DNA of 64,000 nt from Gracilaria domingensis (lineage: Eukaryota; Rhodophyta; Florideophyceae; Gracilariales; Gracilariaceae): the NCBI GenBank assembly GCA_022539475.1, contig VCMS01000388.1, positions 1-64,000 on the forward strand, read 5' to 3'. Shown piece after piece: positions 51,868 through 61,855 of this stretch. Each line of letters begins with the position of its first letter. Within the stretch, counting starts at the first letter, position 1. The notes beneath the pieces were generated by a model that worked only from the letters and a program-made list of their open reading frames with translations, ran no database searches and had not been told where the DNA came from. The position numbers were made by a program, and so were the translations under genes.

Positions 51868-54800
51868 TCAATGTTCCAAGGGTCCGTCCCGCGAAATCTC
51901 TTCGGTAGTATACCTGAAAGGGTGTGGAGGTTCTGGATACTCAGGATCTGGTTCAAAGTCAATGAGGAACTCTTCATGATTTTCAATACGACGAATGTAG
52001 TCTTCCACCTGCTCTTCGTGCGTCGCAGCAGATGGTAGATGTCCATATTTTCCAATGACATAGTGATATATAAAGAAGATCGTTGCATCAGCGCCTAGTC
52101 GGTTCATCTGCGGATGGAGCCTTCTAGCCAATCTGCCAAGCATCACATGGGCATACTGTGTAAAATACTGACCGTATACGAGATGAATACTCAAGCAGAG
52201 ATGAAAGCAATTCCAAACAATACAATGCTTCTCCCAGTCCTCACATTCTAGTGGGGAGAGCCAGTTCTCAAGTGTACGCCCACCGATTTCCATCTCCAAG
52301 TAGTTCACGTCCTGGTTGTGGACTTCGTAGTCAACAATTATCGGCATTGCAAGAAGAGCCGGCGTTACTGGGGTGGTTTCTTCAATCTGGAGCGGAGGAG
52401 GTACGTCACCGCGATCTTGGTCATATGCCAGATCGATCTCGAAAGCCTCTCCAGCTTCAATCCGCTGCAGGAAGCTTGAAACCTCCACTCCGTAAGTTCT
52501 CTGCGGGGGAAGATGTCCATAGCGAGCCACCGCAAAGTGATAGTAGTAAAAGACAAACTGCTGACCCACAAGCGGTATAATGAAAGGGTTCACCCTTCCT
52601 GTCAATGAGACCACCTTAGTAAGAAGACCCTCGGTTATGTAGGGTCCATGTCGTTTGAAAGTCCCAAGGTAAACATGTAATAGGTTCCATGCCACCTTCT
52701 GTAGATCGTTTGTACTCGTGCTGACAGGGGAAAGCCATTCAGAAAGTCTCCATCCAGCCACAATTATCCTCAGATAGTCAGCAGGGGGTCTGGTTGGATT
52801 TGGTCCTCCTTGTACCACGACCGGGCATGCCGCTTCGGGCTGATTATTTCTTTCATATCGTACTGTTCTTGGGATCATATGCCTTGGTCTAGGACGGTAA
52901 GGTCTTAAGCGTCTCGCATGAATGCCCCTTCTCGACATACGTCGGTGTGGAGAAACCAATATGTACCGAGGATGATTAGCTCGAACGACGTGGCATGGTC
53001 CATAGAACCTCGATTTGAATGATGGCCATTTCACCGAAGGATTAAGGGCTTCACCACGCATTACCAGTACCTGGTCTCCAACAGCGAACCGATGTCCACG
53101 ACGCTCATCGTCTTGACGGTGAGGCTGCTGCAATACCCTTGTGGCCCTCCCAAGAGTGGAGGCTTGTAGTTCCACCTCACGATGACCAAGTGACGGCGTG
53201 GCTATCAGGGAAGGAGGATCTGATGGATGCATTCGGGGCCGTACTCCATACATGAGCTGAAATGGAGAATATCCTTCGGCCATTTGTCGAGTGCGATAAC
53301 CATAGAGAACCTCCGGGAGTACTTCATCCCAATCGGAGTTCTGATCATGAATCGTTTTCGCGATCGCCCTCTTGATCGTCCCTACCATTCTTTCTGCGCG
53401 TCCATTAGACATAGGTGCATATGCGAGCACCGGTTTCAGAGTGATATCATGACGCATTAGATAAGCTTGGACACTTGACGCGAGAAAGGAGGTAGCGTTA
53501 TCGGAGACAATCGTGCGGGGATAGCCGAAGGGCGCGACGATCTTCCTTCTAATAAAGTTGACTACATCGACTGCAGTAGATGTTCGAGTTGCCACTGCGA
53601 TCGGCCATCCCGTGAGGTGCTCGACCCCAATGAGCAAGAATCGGTTTCCGTTCCTCGTCACCCTGAGGGGTCCGGCAAAGTCAATTGAAAACGTGTGGAA
53701 GATATCCGTCAGCGGGGCTCGTTGCCCCGCTCGGTAAGCAAGAAAAGATCCCATGAACTGGCAGCCATCGCAACTCTTGACGTAGGTTGTGACATCAGAG
53801 TGAATATTGGGCCACCAGAATCGATCAATGACGTGCCTTCTGGTCGCCCTGACATCCCAGTGTCCAACATCGTCATGAAATGTTTTCAAGAGTTTACGCC
53901 TTTCATTGACGTGAGGAAGGAGCCGTAGCCCGGACCCCATTCTGCGATACAACTGCCCATTCCATACCATAAACTTCTTAGAATTCCTTTTGATCGCCCC
54001 TCTGAGGCTCGAGTTGGGCTCGTCGACCGGAAGGTCGCTCAGATATCGGCCAATATTTGCATAATAAGGTTCGAGGCCTGAGAAAGCTTCACATGTAGGG
54101 GAAGAAACAGTAGTCGCCACCTCTAGAGCATGATGCCCCCTTACTGTGGAGTAGCGAGAAAGATAATCAGCAGTGCAATTCTTATCCCCTGTGCGGTATA
54201 CAACCTCGAACTCGTATTCAGCTAGGAAATCGAGCCACCTGGCCAATCGCCCATGTACATCCTTCTTCTGAAACGCATACTTCAGCGCCTGATGGTCTGT
54301 AATCAATTGAAATGGCTTTGATCCAAGAAGGTATAGCCGAAATTTCTTGAACGCAAAGATGACAGCAAGCGCCTCCTGCTCACAGACCGCGTAGTTCCTT
54401 TCAGCTGCAGTCATAGTCCGGCTGGCATACTGAATTGGGTGAAACATGCCATCAGATTTCTTCTGAGCGAGAACGGCGCCTAACGCAAATGAAGAGGCAT
54501 CGGTTTCGACCCGAAACGGATTGTCGAAGTCGGGAAAGGCCAACACTGGAGGACTGGTTAGCTTCTCCTTCAGGTCTTTGAAGGCTTCAACCATCTCATT
54601 GTTGAACACTAGTTTCCGATTTCCGGACGTTCCTGCATAGAGAACTGCCGAAGTTTTGGCAAAGTGCTTGATAAACCGGCGGTAGTAGCCAGCAAGCCCA
54701 AGAAAGCTCCTCAGTTCAGTGGTTGTCTTAGGGATCGGAGCCGCCTTGATGGCCTCTATTTTCTTCACGTCCACTGCAACTCCGCTCTGGTCGACAACAT

Positions 54801-57800
54801 GTCCGAGCAGTTCAATCTTGGGATGGGCAAAGTCGCACTTAGAGATCTTCAGCTTCAACCCATGGGAGGCAATTGTCCTTAGTACTAACTTGATGTGCTC
54901 GACGTGATCCTCTAAAGTTTTTGAATAGATAACCACGTCGTCCAGATAGACCCTTACAAACGGATACTTGTTGAGGATAGAGTCCATCATTCTTTGGAAT
55001 GTAGAGGGGGCGTTCATCAAGCCGAACGGCATGACCTCAAACTGATAGGTTCCTTGACGGCAAACGAAGGTGGTCATCTCCTTACACCGAGGTGACATTC
55101 TGATCTGCCAGTACCCAGAGAAAAGGTCAAGCGTAGTGAAAAACGAACAGCCGCCTAAGTCATCAAAGATTTGTTCAATATGAGGTAAGGGCCATCTGTC
55201 CGCTTTCATAACTCGGTTCAGAGCTCGGTAGTCTACACAGAACCTTGGCTTGCCATCCTTTTTGGTCGCAATGACGATCGGAAAGGACCATGCAGATGTA
55301 CAAGGTTTGATTATCCCAGCGTCAAGCATTTTACCGAGTTCCTTCTTGACGACTTCGTCATGTCGCGGCGGAAGCCTACGAACTCTTGAGTGTATCGGAG
55401 TCTGGGTCGTCAGTGAGAACTCATGCATGACTGGTACATCTGCCGGTCTAAGATCGTACAAAGACCAGGCGACCACACCAAGGTCAAGTAAAACACGAAG
55501 TAGTTCCTGTTGCTCTCCGCTAGGCAAGTGTGAAAGCCTTTCGAGGATGACTTCTTTGTGACTCGTGTCAGGAGGGTAATCTCTTCGATCTAGTATACGA
55601 CCCTTGCCATCAAACGCGACAGGATCTAACAAGGAGTATTTGATCTCAGGGGCGGGACACGCAACCGTCGGCTCACTATTACGTGAGCTAAAGTGTCCTT
55701 CACCAGAGCCAGTTGTACGCGACTCTGTTTGCGAGGGGTCGGGTTGATCTTCCAACTCTCTAACAGGTGTTGGGGGGACCTGCGTCGAGAACTCTTCTTG
55801 AGGAAGCTCTTCCTCGAAAGCAATCACGTAATGGCCATTTTCATCCTCCTCCAGTAGCCCGGTACGACCAAAAGGCATGTTGTGCACGCCGAGGTGAGGG
55901 GGGTGCGCTGGAGTGGGTACAGGGTACCGAATCTGGACACGAACCAAAAGAAAGTCGCTGATAAGTTCCCCTTCTTCAGGTGGTAGCAAAGTGACCTCGT
56001 CCGTAATCGGGATGGTGAGGACAGGGTCGCGGTAGAGAGGGGTACCAGACAGCTCGACTTCTTCTGGTGAGGAACCATCTTCATCTTCTTCATGATCATC
56101 TTCATTTCCATTATTCACCACTTCCTCTTCTACTTCTACTTCTGCTTCATGAACTCCTGCTTCCACTTCTACACAATCTTCATCTTCTTCGTCGTCCCTT
56201 CCAGAGTTCTTCTCTTCAGCTCCTCTATCGTTGTCAGATAACAAAAGGGGAGGGTCAGGTGGTTGAAGGCTAGTGTCTGTCATGGAACTCTGAAAAGACG
56301 AGGGATTCGGGACGTGATAGACCGAGTGGCGCTGATCGTCATTCGGCTCAGCTAAACCGCTCAGTTGGTTATCGGCCTCATTGTTTCTGTTGTCAAGACT
56401 TATAACCACAACATGGTCTTCATGAGCTTCACTTTGCGATGGAACCGCGAGGGGTTCTTCATCAGCCGGTGCAGGTATAGGCCAGCCTACTCCGAAACGG
56501 ACTATTGGTTCGGAACCGTTATTCAGCTCCAGGACACCCATCTCTCCGTACGGGAGTTCAGAGGTGTGTGGATGAAGTTGTTCTCTGTCCGGTGTCTGAG
56601 GATAACGACGGTAGACGCGAAAGATAAGATAATCAGGCTGTCGTCTCATATCTTCGGCTCGTAGAAGAACAACGTCATCCCTGACTGGGACAACGAGATC
56701 GCGTTCATGCCCTCCATCCGATGGAGAACCTTCGGGCTCGTCGTCGTCTGCGCTTTCCTCCGATTCTTCGGCGTTCTCAAATTCTCTATTTGCTTCCCCA
56801 GGAGCGTGAGGAGTAGTAATAGCAAGTTCCGGTTCAACATCATTCACATTCAATTGTCTCATACCTTCCTCCAAATCCTGAGGATCAGCAGGGGAGGGGC
56901 TTTCCTGACTGAGACTCGTAGCACCAATATCCTCCAGTTCGTTCGCGGATTCCTCTTCGGGTGGTTGTAAGGAGTCTTGTTCTTCATTCATAGTATTCAA
57001 AGCATATACTGACGTGTCAACTTTGCCCTTCGAGAAAGCGATCGCGTATCCTTCGTCGTCGCTCTCTGAACTCTCAGAGAAGAACGACTCTGAAGCGGAG
57101 GTGAAATCCTCACTGTCGGTGTGTTCATCCTCTTCGTCGAACACTACACCAGGGCGATGGTAATCTAGAGGCAAAACAACAGATGCGCCGTCGAATTGCA
57201 TAGAAACTTGCTGAGTACCCAGGTCCAAGCAGGCTTGGAGTGACTCAAGAGCAGGGCAGCCAACAATCACATTGAAGGGAGGCTTCTCAACGACCAGGAA
57301 ATCCAACGGGACACGGAGAGATCCAAACTCGAGGGGAACATCGTGCAGGCTTCCGCGAACTAAGGATTTGGTCCCGTCGGCAACGACAATCCTCCTACTC
57401 GACGGTTTCATCTCCAACGATAACCGGTTGCATAACGCAATAGACATAAGATTAGGGATAGCACCAGAGTCCAGCAGCGCCTGGGAACTAGTGCCATAGA
57501 CAGTAACATTCACCACTTTGAGAGTCTGAGGGAGTGAATGAGTATGAGCGTAACTGACACGCCTTGACGAAAAACCTCCGGAAAGAATGCGCCGAATGTC
57601 TTTCTTGGCCTCGTCCGCATCACCGCGGACTAGTTGACCAAAAGTGATGCCAGAAGGAGCTCTCGCCAACTCTTCGTAAATATTGTACTTTCCAACATGT
57701 TCTTCGATCTTCACCCTCCGCGACTTCCCTTTCGACTTCTTTCCAGCGCCCTTCCGAGTCTTTGGCGACTTCTTAGGAAGGTTCTTGGCTTGCTGCGAAG

Positions 57801-58917
57801 GAGTCTTGGTGGTATGCGAGTCGGGGAACATTACGGGAGAAATTCCCGAGAGAGGACCAGTTCGAGGTTGCTTGGGCAGAGGCTCCCCATCTGCGTCCCT
57901 TTTCGCGGTTGCAACGGGGTCTTCATCATCTAGAGGGTCAGCAATCAAAACTGAGACTTGGTTCCCATCTGTGTTCTGGGAACCTCGTTTCTCACTCAGG
58001 AACTTCTCTTTCTCCGGTTCGGACTTCACACCTTCAAATGCAACTTTTCGCACAACATCGGTGTTATTCTTCCTCCAGCACGTAGCTATAGAGTGACCTA
58101 ACTTGCCACAATTACCACATCGTATGCCTCGATGTGGATTAAGCTCACAACGTGCTGCAAAGTGACCGGGTTGGCTGCAATACGAACAAACTTTTTCCGT
58201 ATCCTGACGTCCGGTGGCAGTCGCAGCGCTCTGAGTCTTCTTCACTAGGAGGTGCAACTGTGCCATCTGGTCAGCCAAGTGATCCACTTTCGACTCCAGC
58301 GGACTTGGACGAGCAGGTTCCTTAGCACGTTGAAGAATGTGCTTCGCCGGTGGGAAAGCGTTGAGGGTACCATACGAGCCGAGAGCTTTCTTCCCGCCAA
58401 CAAAGTCCTTAACGAGGACCTTCAAGGATTCATAGTCATCTGCTCCACGGAATATGACAAACTGCGCAAGATCTGCAAACTCCATGACAGCGTTTCGTAG
58501 TAACCCGAACTTAGCTTTCGAGTTAAAACCAGCCTGATCGAAGAAAGAGTCCATCTTCTTCAGGGACCCTAGCAGATCGACATAATCTAAACGCGCCGAA
58601 ACTGCCCGACGAATCCTTTCCGCCGGTTCCTCGATTGCACCGAAACGTTCGATCAAAGCAAACTTCACCTTCTGATAGTCCTTTGCTTCAATCGAAAGAG
58701 AGCCATCAACAGCATAGTTGTCATAGTAGAAATCAAACGCTTCCCCCTCAAGATAGCCGAGCAACTTCATAGCTCGAACACTATCCTCTTCGTTGGGGGT
58801 AGCGACATTCTCAAAGTAAAACAGAAACTTCCTTACGTCGACGGCAGAACCATCGAAGGAAATCACACCAGACTCAGGAGAACCAGGCCCTCCTCGAGAG
58901 TACCATGTGGACGCCAT
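51868..58917 (-). CDS. Gag-Pol polyprotein of the young Ty3/gypsy element
   Basis: One frame of 2,349 residues from the Met at 58917 (Kozak-like AAAATGGCG; another in-frame Met lies at 58992). In order: capsid-like Gag region; two CCHC zinc knuckles (about residues 244-280, CSYCSQPGHFAARC and CGNCGKLGHSIATC); aspartic protease with DSG near residue 483; a long acidic spacer with a duplicated domain (about 748-830 and 973-1040); reverse transcriptase (YLDD near 1324); RNase H; integrase with an HHCC finger (about 1680-1720) and a DDE core (about 1746, 1805, 1842); then, instead of a chromodomain, two tandem copies of an unknown domain of about 115 residues (about 2047-2163 and 2204-2320). Gag and Pol are fused without a frame change. 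The start codon lies inside the 5' LTR. Confidence 0.9.
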   Translation of the reverse strand: MASTWYSRGGPGSPESGVISFDGSAVDVRKFLFYFENVATPNEEDSVRAMKLLGYLEGEAFDFYYDNYAVDGSLSIEAKDYQKVKFALIERFGAIEEPAERIRRAVSARLDYVDLLGSLKKMDSFFDQAGFNSKAKFGLLRNAVMEFADLAQFVIFRGADDYESLKVLVKDFVGGKKALGSYGTLNAFPPAKHILQRAKEPARPSPLESKVDHLADQMAQLHLLVKKTQSAATATGRQDTEKVCSYCSQPGHFAARCELNPHRGIRCGNCGKLGHSIATCWRKNNTDVVRKVAFEGVKSEPEKEKFLSEKRGSQNTDGNQVSVLIADPLDDEDPVATAKRDADGEPLPKQPRTGPLSGISPVMFPDSHTTKTPSQQAKNLPKKSPKTRKGAGKKSKGKSRRVKIEEHVGKYNIYEELARAPSGITFGQLVRGDADEAKKDIRRILSGGFSSRRVSYAHTHSLPQTLKVVNVTVYGTSSQALLDSGAIPNLMSIALCNRLSLEMKPSSRRIVVADGTKSLVRGSLHDVPLEFGSLRVPLDFLVVEKPPFNVIVGCPALESLQACLDLGTQQVSMQFDGASVVLPLDYHRPGVVFDEEDEHTDSEDFTSASESFFSESSESDDEGYAIAFSKGKVDTSVYALNTMNEEQDSLQPPEEESANELEDIGATSLSQESPSPADPQDLEEGMRQLNVNDVEPELAITTPHAPGEANREFENAEESEESADDDEPEGSPSDGGHERDLVVPVRDDVVLLRAEDMRRQPDYLIFRVYRRYPQTPDREQLHPHTSELPYGEMGVLELNNGSEPIVRFGVGWPIPAPADEEPLAVPSQSEAHEDHVVVISLDNRNNEADNQLSGLAEPNDDQRHSVYHVPNPSSFQSSMTDTSLQPPDPPLLLSDNDRGAEEKNSGRDDEEDEDCVEVEAGVHEAEVEVEEEVVNNGNEDDHEEDEDGSSPEEVELSGTPLYRDPVLTIPITDEVTLLPPEEGELISDFLLVRVQIRYPVPTPAHPPHLGVHNMPFGRTGLLEEDENGHYVIAFEEELPQEEFSTQVPPTPVRELEDQPDPSQTESRTTGSGEGHFSSRNSEPTVACPAPEIKYSLLDPVAFDGKGRILDRRDYPPDTSHKEVILERLSHLPSGEQQELLRVLLDLGVVAWSLYDLRPADVPVMHEFSLTTQTPIHSRVRRLPPRHDEVVKKELGKMLDAGIIKPCTSAWSFPIVIATKKDGKPRFCVDYRALNRVMKADRWPLPHIEQIFDDLGGCSFFTTLDLFSGYWQIRMSPRCKEMTTFVCRQGTYQFEVMPFGLMNAPSTFQRMMDSILNKYPFVRVYLDDVVIYSKTLEDHVEHIKLVLRTIASHGLKLKISKCDFAHPKIELLGHVVDQSGVAVDVKKIEAIKAAPIPKTTTELRSFLGLAGYYRRFIKHFAKTSAVLYAGTSGNRKLVFNNEMVEAFKDLKEKLTSPPVLAFPDFDNPFRVETDASSFALGAVLAQKKSDGMFHPIQYASRTMTAAERNYAVCEQEALAVIFAFKKFRLYLLGSKPFQLITDHQALKYAFQKKDVHGRLARWLDFLAEYEFEVVYRTGDKNCTADYLSRYSTVRGHHALEVATTVSSPTCEAFSGLEPYYANIGRYLSDLPVDEPNSSLRGAIKRNSKKFMVWNGQLYRRMGSGLRLLPHVNERRKLLKTFHDDVGHWDVRATRRHVIDRFWWPNIHSDVTTYVKSCDGCQFMGSFLAYRAGQRAPLTDIFHTFSIDFAGPLRVTRNGNRFLLIGVEHLTGWPIAVATRTSTAVDVVNFIRRKIVAPFGYPRTIVSDNATSFLASSVQAYLMRHDITLKPVLAYAPMSNGRAERMVGTIKRAIAKTIHDQNSDWDEVLPEVLYGYRTRQMAEGYSPFQLMYGVRPRMHPSDPPSLIATPSLGHREVELQASTLGRATRVLQQPHRQDDERRGHRFAVGDQVLVMRGEALNPSVKWPSFKSRFYGPCHVVRANHPRYILVSPHRRMSRRGIHARRLRPYRPRPRHMIPRTVRYERNNQPEAACPVVVQGGPNPTRPPADYLRIIVAGWRLSEWLSPVSTSTNDLQKVAWNLLHVYLGTFKRHGPYITEGLLTKVVSLTGRVNPFIIPLVGQQFVFYYYHFAVARYGHLPPQRTYGVEVSSFLQRIEAGEAFEIDLAYDQDRGDVPPPLQIEETTPVTPALLAMPIIVDYEVHNQDVNYLEMEIGGRTLENWLSPLECEDWEKHCIVWNCFHLCLSIHLVYGQYFTQYAHVMLGRLARRLHPQMNRLGADATIFFIYHYVIGKYGHLPSAATHEEQVEDYIRRIENHEEFLIDFEPDPEYPEPPHPFRYTTEEISRDGPLEH
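58893..58905 (-). other. primer-binding-site candidate
   Basis: TGGTACTCTCGAG starts exactly where the 5' LTR ends (CCACA), as expected for a tRNA-primed site (TGG pairs with the CCA end). It is also translated as WYSR of the polyprotein. The same 13 bases occur again inside the LTR at 58974-58986. The tRNA is not identified. Confidence 0.5.
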
Positions 58918-59169
58918 TTTTGGGGGAAACAGCGCGGGTGGTGACAAACCCAAGGAGAGCGACACAATAAATGCTCGAGAGTACCAGCCCAAAGGGCGAC
59001 AAATTCACGTAGCTCAGATGCCTGCAGGAGCAGACAAGATAACCCCAAGATAGCAGAAACTCTCCGCTAACAGGAAGCGGGGAGAGTAATTAAACGAGAG
59101 TGTGGTTCGGCGTTCGATGCCGAATGCCAACACAACGACAGAATGCAGTGCCAACAGACCAACACACCA
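58906..59169 (-). repeat. 5' LTR of the young Ty3/gypsy element (264 bp)
   Basis: Identical to 49585-49848; TG...CA ends. It contains the polyprotein start codon (58917), as the LTR of yeast Ty1 does for its Gag. Confidence 0.85.
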
Positions 59170-59607
59170 CGTCTGTGTTCTGCAAAGTGGAATATAGTCT
59201 GTTCGCTTTGGAAACTAAGCTAGTTTTGGGGCTATTTGGGGCGCGCGAGGGGGTAGCAGAGGCTGGCACTCAAAAAATTAAGAAATTTTGGAATATTAAA
59301 TTCCATCTCGCGCAGTTTAGTGCTTGGGTCCCCTAGTTTTTGTAGAGGTTCTACTTCGCCGCACCACCCCATTCACTCTTTTCCGCGACCCTCTCTCAAA
59401 ACTGCACTCGTGCTAGTTTGCGTTTCCATTTTCTCCCATGTTGCAATGCCAATCGCAACTCATCCCACCTCAATCATCCCATCACTTCTTCCCAGTCCAC
59501 ACCACCCCCGCTATTTACCCATTTCTCGCCCATCACGCGTTCATTTTGTAGAAGTCAGGTGCACAACTCTCCCCCTTCTCGTATACCCGCCTCGCCCCAA
59601 AACGGCT
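59170..59607. other. stretch without a gene
   Basis: Sequence to the right of the retroelement. Nothing recognisable; pyrimidine-rich on the plus strand from about 59340. Confidence 0.4.
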
Positions 59608-60537
59608 TCAAATCCCTCCCATCCTTCTCTCCTCCTGTCCCCTCAGAATCCCCTTCGCAGTCCGCGCTACCTCCGCCGCACTCCTAAACCCAGTCACCAC
59701 CGGAGCTCCCACTCCCTCCCGCGGCACCTCCTCCACCACCTTCTTCATCTCCTTACGCCTCTTCTTCAGACGGCTCTTCCCATCCCCAACCCCACCACCC
59801 TTTGTCTTCGGTGTCACAGGAGACCCCTTCTGCACCGCCACCCTTCCCACACTTCCCTTCTCCGTCTTTCCCTCCACACCTCCTTTCACCCTCTCCTCTT
59901 CCACCAATCTTTGCCTCTTGCACAGCTCCTTCACCTCCTTCTCCAGCACGTCCAACCTCTCGTTCAGAACCCTATTCTCCTCCCGCAACTCTCCAACCTC
60001 CCTTCCCGCACACTCCACTATCCCATACACATGATTTCTCATCTCCACTCCCAATACCGACAACGAATTCCGCAAGCTCGAAATCGCCTCAACCGAAACA
60101 CCACTACCACCCCCACTCAGCACCACACCGCCCATTTCCGTTACAATCTCCACAATTCCATCGTCCAGTTGCTCCTTCATCACCAACCCCAACATCCCCA
60201 CCCTCGCCTTCATCTCCCCCACAAACCGCATCTCCCTGTCACCCTCTCCGCCCCCACTCTCTATCTGGTCTCCAACCTCTAACTGACTCAGATGCACCGC
60301 ACCCCTTCTCTCCATTGCGACCCCCTCCACCTCCAATTCTACCCCCTTCTCCACCTCATCACCATCCCCTCTCCTCGCCTCACACTTCTTTCCTTCCTCA
60401 GCCACTTCCTTCTTCTGCGACATCCGACCAGCCGCCGTAATCACGTCCTCTTCCCGCTTTGGTGACGGCGTCTGCGGTACCTCCTTCCCCTCCAACAGCA
60501 CCCACAGCTCCTCATCCTTCACGTATCCGTTCGACAT
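59608..60537 (-). CDS. coiled-coil protein, unknown (possible element ORF1/Gag-like)
   Basis: A 309-residue frame from MSNGYVKDEELWVLLEGKEV to TGA. It is Glu/Lys/Gly/Val-rich, with a strong heptad-like helix in the middle (EVGELREENRVLNERLDVLE then KEVKELCKRQRLVEEE), a basic linker (KSRLKKRRKEMKKVVEE) and a short C-terminal segment (GFRSAAEVARTAKGILRG). The coding strand is strikingly purine-rich. Such acidic coiled-coil then basic proteins occur as first ORFs of non-LTR elements, but no other element part is visible and the sequencing gap lies upstream. A longer frame runs to 60633. Confidence 0.45.
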   Translation of the reverse strand: MSNGYVKDEELWVLLEGKEVPQTPSPKREEDVITAAGRMSQKKEVAEEGKKCEARRGDGDEVEKGVELEVEGVAMERRGAVHLSQLEVGDQIESGGGEGDREMRFVGEMKARVGMLGLVMKEQLDDGIVEIVTEMGGVVLSGGGSGVSVEAISSLRNSLSVLGVEMRNHVYGIVECAGREVGELREENRVLNERLDVLEKEVKELCKRQRLVEEERVKGGVEGKTEKGSVGRVAVQKGSPVTPKTKGGGVGDGKSRLKKRRKEMKKVVEEVPREGVGAPVVTGFRSAAEVARTAKGILRGQEERRMGGI

Positions 60538-60708
60538 ATTCAGAAGAAGAAGTAGTAGTTGGATCGAAGTTTCCGCTGCGATACAGTGCAATCGAGCTAA
60601 ACTGTGCTGTCCACCCCCACTGTCCAACCACACGGGCTATATCCAGCACCATGATTGTCCCTGTTTCCCTCATCCCATTTCCCGCCAAAACATCCACTGT
60701 ACACCTCC

Positions 60709-61445
60709 NNNNNNNNNNNNNNNNNNNNNNNNNNNNNNNNNNNNNNNNNNNNNNNNNNNNNNNNNNNNNNNNNNNNNNNNNNNNNNNNNNNNNNNNNNNN
60801 NNNNNNNNNNNNNNNNNNNNNNNNNNNNNNNNNNNNNNNNNNNNNNNNNNNNNNNNNNNNNNNNNNNNNNNNNNNNNNNNNNNNNNNNNNNNNNNNNNNN
60901 NNNNNNNNNNNNNNNNNNNNNNNNNNNNNNNNNNNNNNNNNNNNNNNNNNNNNNNNNNNNNNNNNNNNNNNNNNNNNNNNNNNNNNNNNNNNNNNNNNNN
61001 NNNNNNNNNNNNNNNNNNNNNNNNNNNNNNNNNNNNNNNNNNNNNNNNNNNNNNNNNNNNNNNNNNNNNNNNNNNNNNNNNNNNNNNNNNNNNNNNNNNN
61101 NNNNNNNNNNNNNNNNNNNNNNNNNNNNNNNNNNNNNNNNNNNNNNNNNNNNNNNNNNNNNNNNNNNNNNNNNNNNNNNNNNNNNNNNNNNNNNNNNNNN
61201 NNNNNNNNNNNNNNNNNNNNNNNNNNNNNNNNNNNNNNNNNNNNNNNNNNNNNNNNNNNNNNNNNNNNNNNNNNNNNNNNNNNNNNNNNNNNNNNNNNNN
61301 NNNNNNNNNNNNNNNNNNNNNNNNNNNNNNNNNNNNNNNNNNNNNNNNNNNNNNNNNNNNNNNNNNNNNNNNNNNNNNNNNNNNNNNNNNNNNNNNNNNN
61401 NNNNNNNNNNNNNNNNNNNNNNNNNNNNNNNNNNNNNNNNNNNNN
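60709..61445. other. assembly gap (737 N)
   Basis: Undetermined bases. Open frames that appear to span it are artefacts. Confidence 0.99.
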
Positions 61446-61855
61446 TACCTCAATAAAAAGAATTATTTGTCAATCGAGTGAAGCTATAGAGAACCCCGTT
61501 CACGTCATTTTATTGAAGCCAAAAAGGCTCCTTTTCATCTGTATTTCAAGCTCCCGAACTTCGTACTTTACAACTCTGTTCGAAATGCAGTTTCATTCAT
61601 TGTACACTTTCTACTCTTCCACCTACTTTCATAAACATCACCCACTTTGTGGCATGTCGTCTTCATAAAGCTTATCATTCATTCAGTACAATCAACATAT
61701 CAACATTTCGCTCACTTTCACAAGTTGAACCAAAAAAATCATGTTCCCGTCTGCGCTTCCCAGCCGTTTGTACTTAATTATCACTCTTTACCCCAGCAGT
61801 TCTCCGCCCCATCTTCCCTTTTTATCGTCACACAAAAAACAATCGAACACTTGCA

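Larger units (their letters stand above)
49585..59169 (-). mobile_element. Ty3/gypsy LTR retrotransposon, whole-looking and young
   Basis: A 9.6-kb element read on the minus strand. Its two 264-bp LTRs (58906-59169 at the 5' end, 49585-49848 at the 3' end) have TG...CA ends and are identical over their whole length, so the insertion is recent. Between them is one long gag-pol frame followed by about 2 kb of 3' sequence with a GC-rich tandem repeat and an antisense ORF. A primer-site candidate (TGGTACTCTCGAG) directly abuts the 5' LTR. The 5-bp flanks (AGACA left, CGTCT right) do not match, so no target duplication is visible, and I see no clear polypurine tract before the 3' LTR. It looks whole in its coding part. 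Confidence 0.85.

Noticed and set aside
59320-60282. Long plus-strand Pro/His/Leu/Ser-rich frames opposite the coiled-coil ORF
   Set aside because: They are the complement of a purine-rich coding strand; composition is low-complexity in every plus frame, as expected of a shadow.
60459-61668. Frames spanning the N gap
   Set aside because: Most of their length is undetermined bases, so they say nothing about coding.
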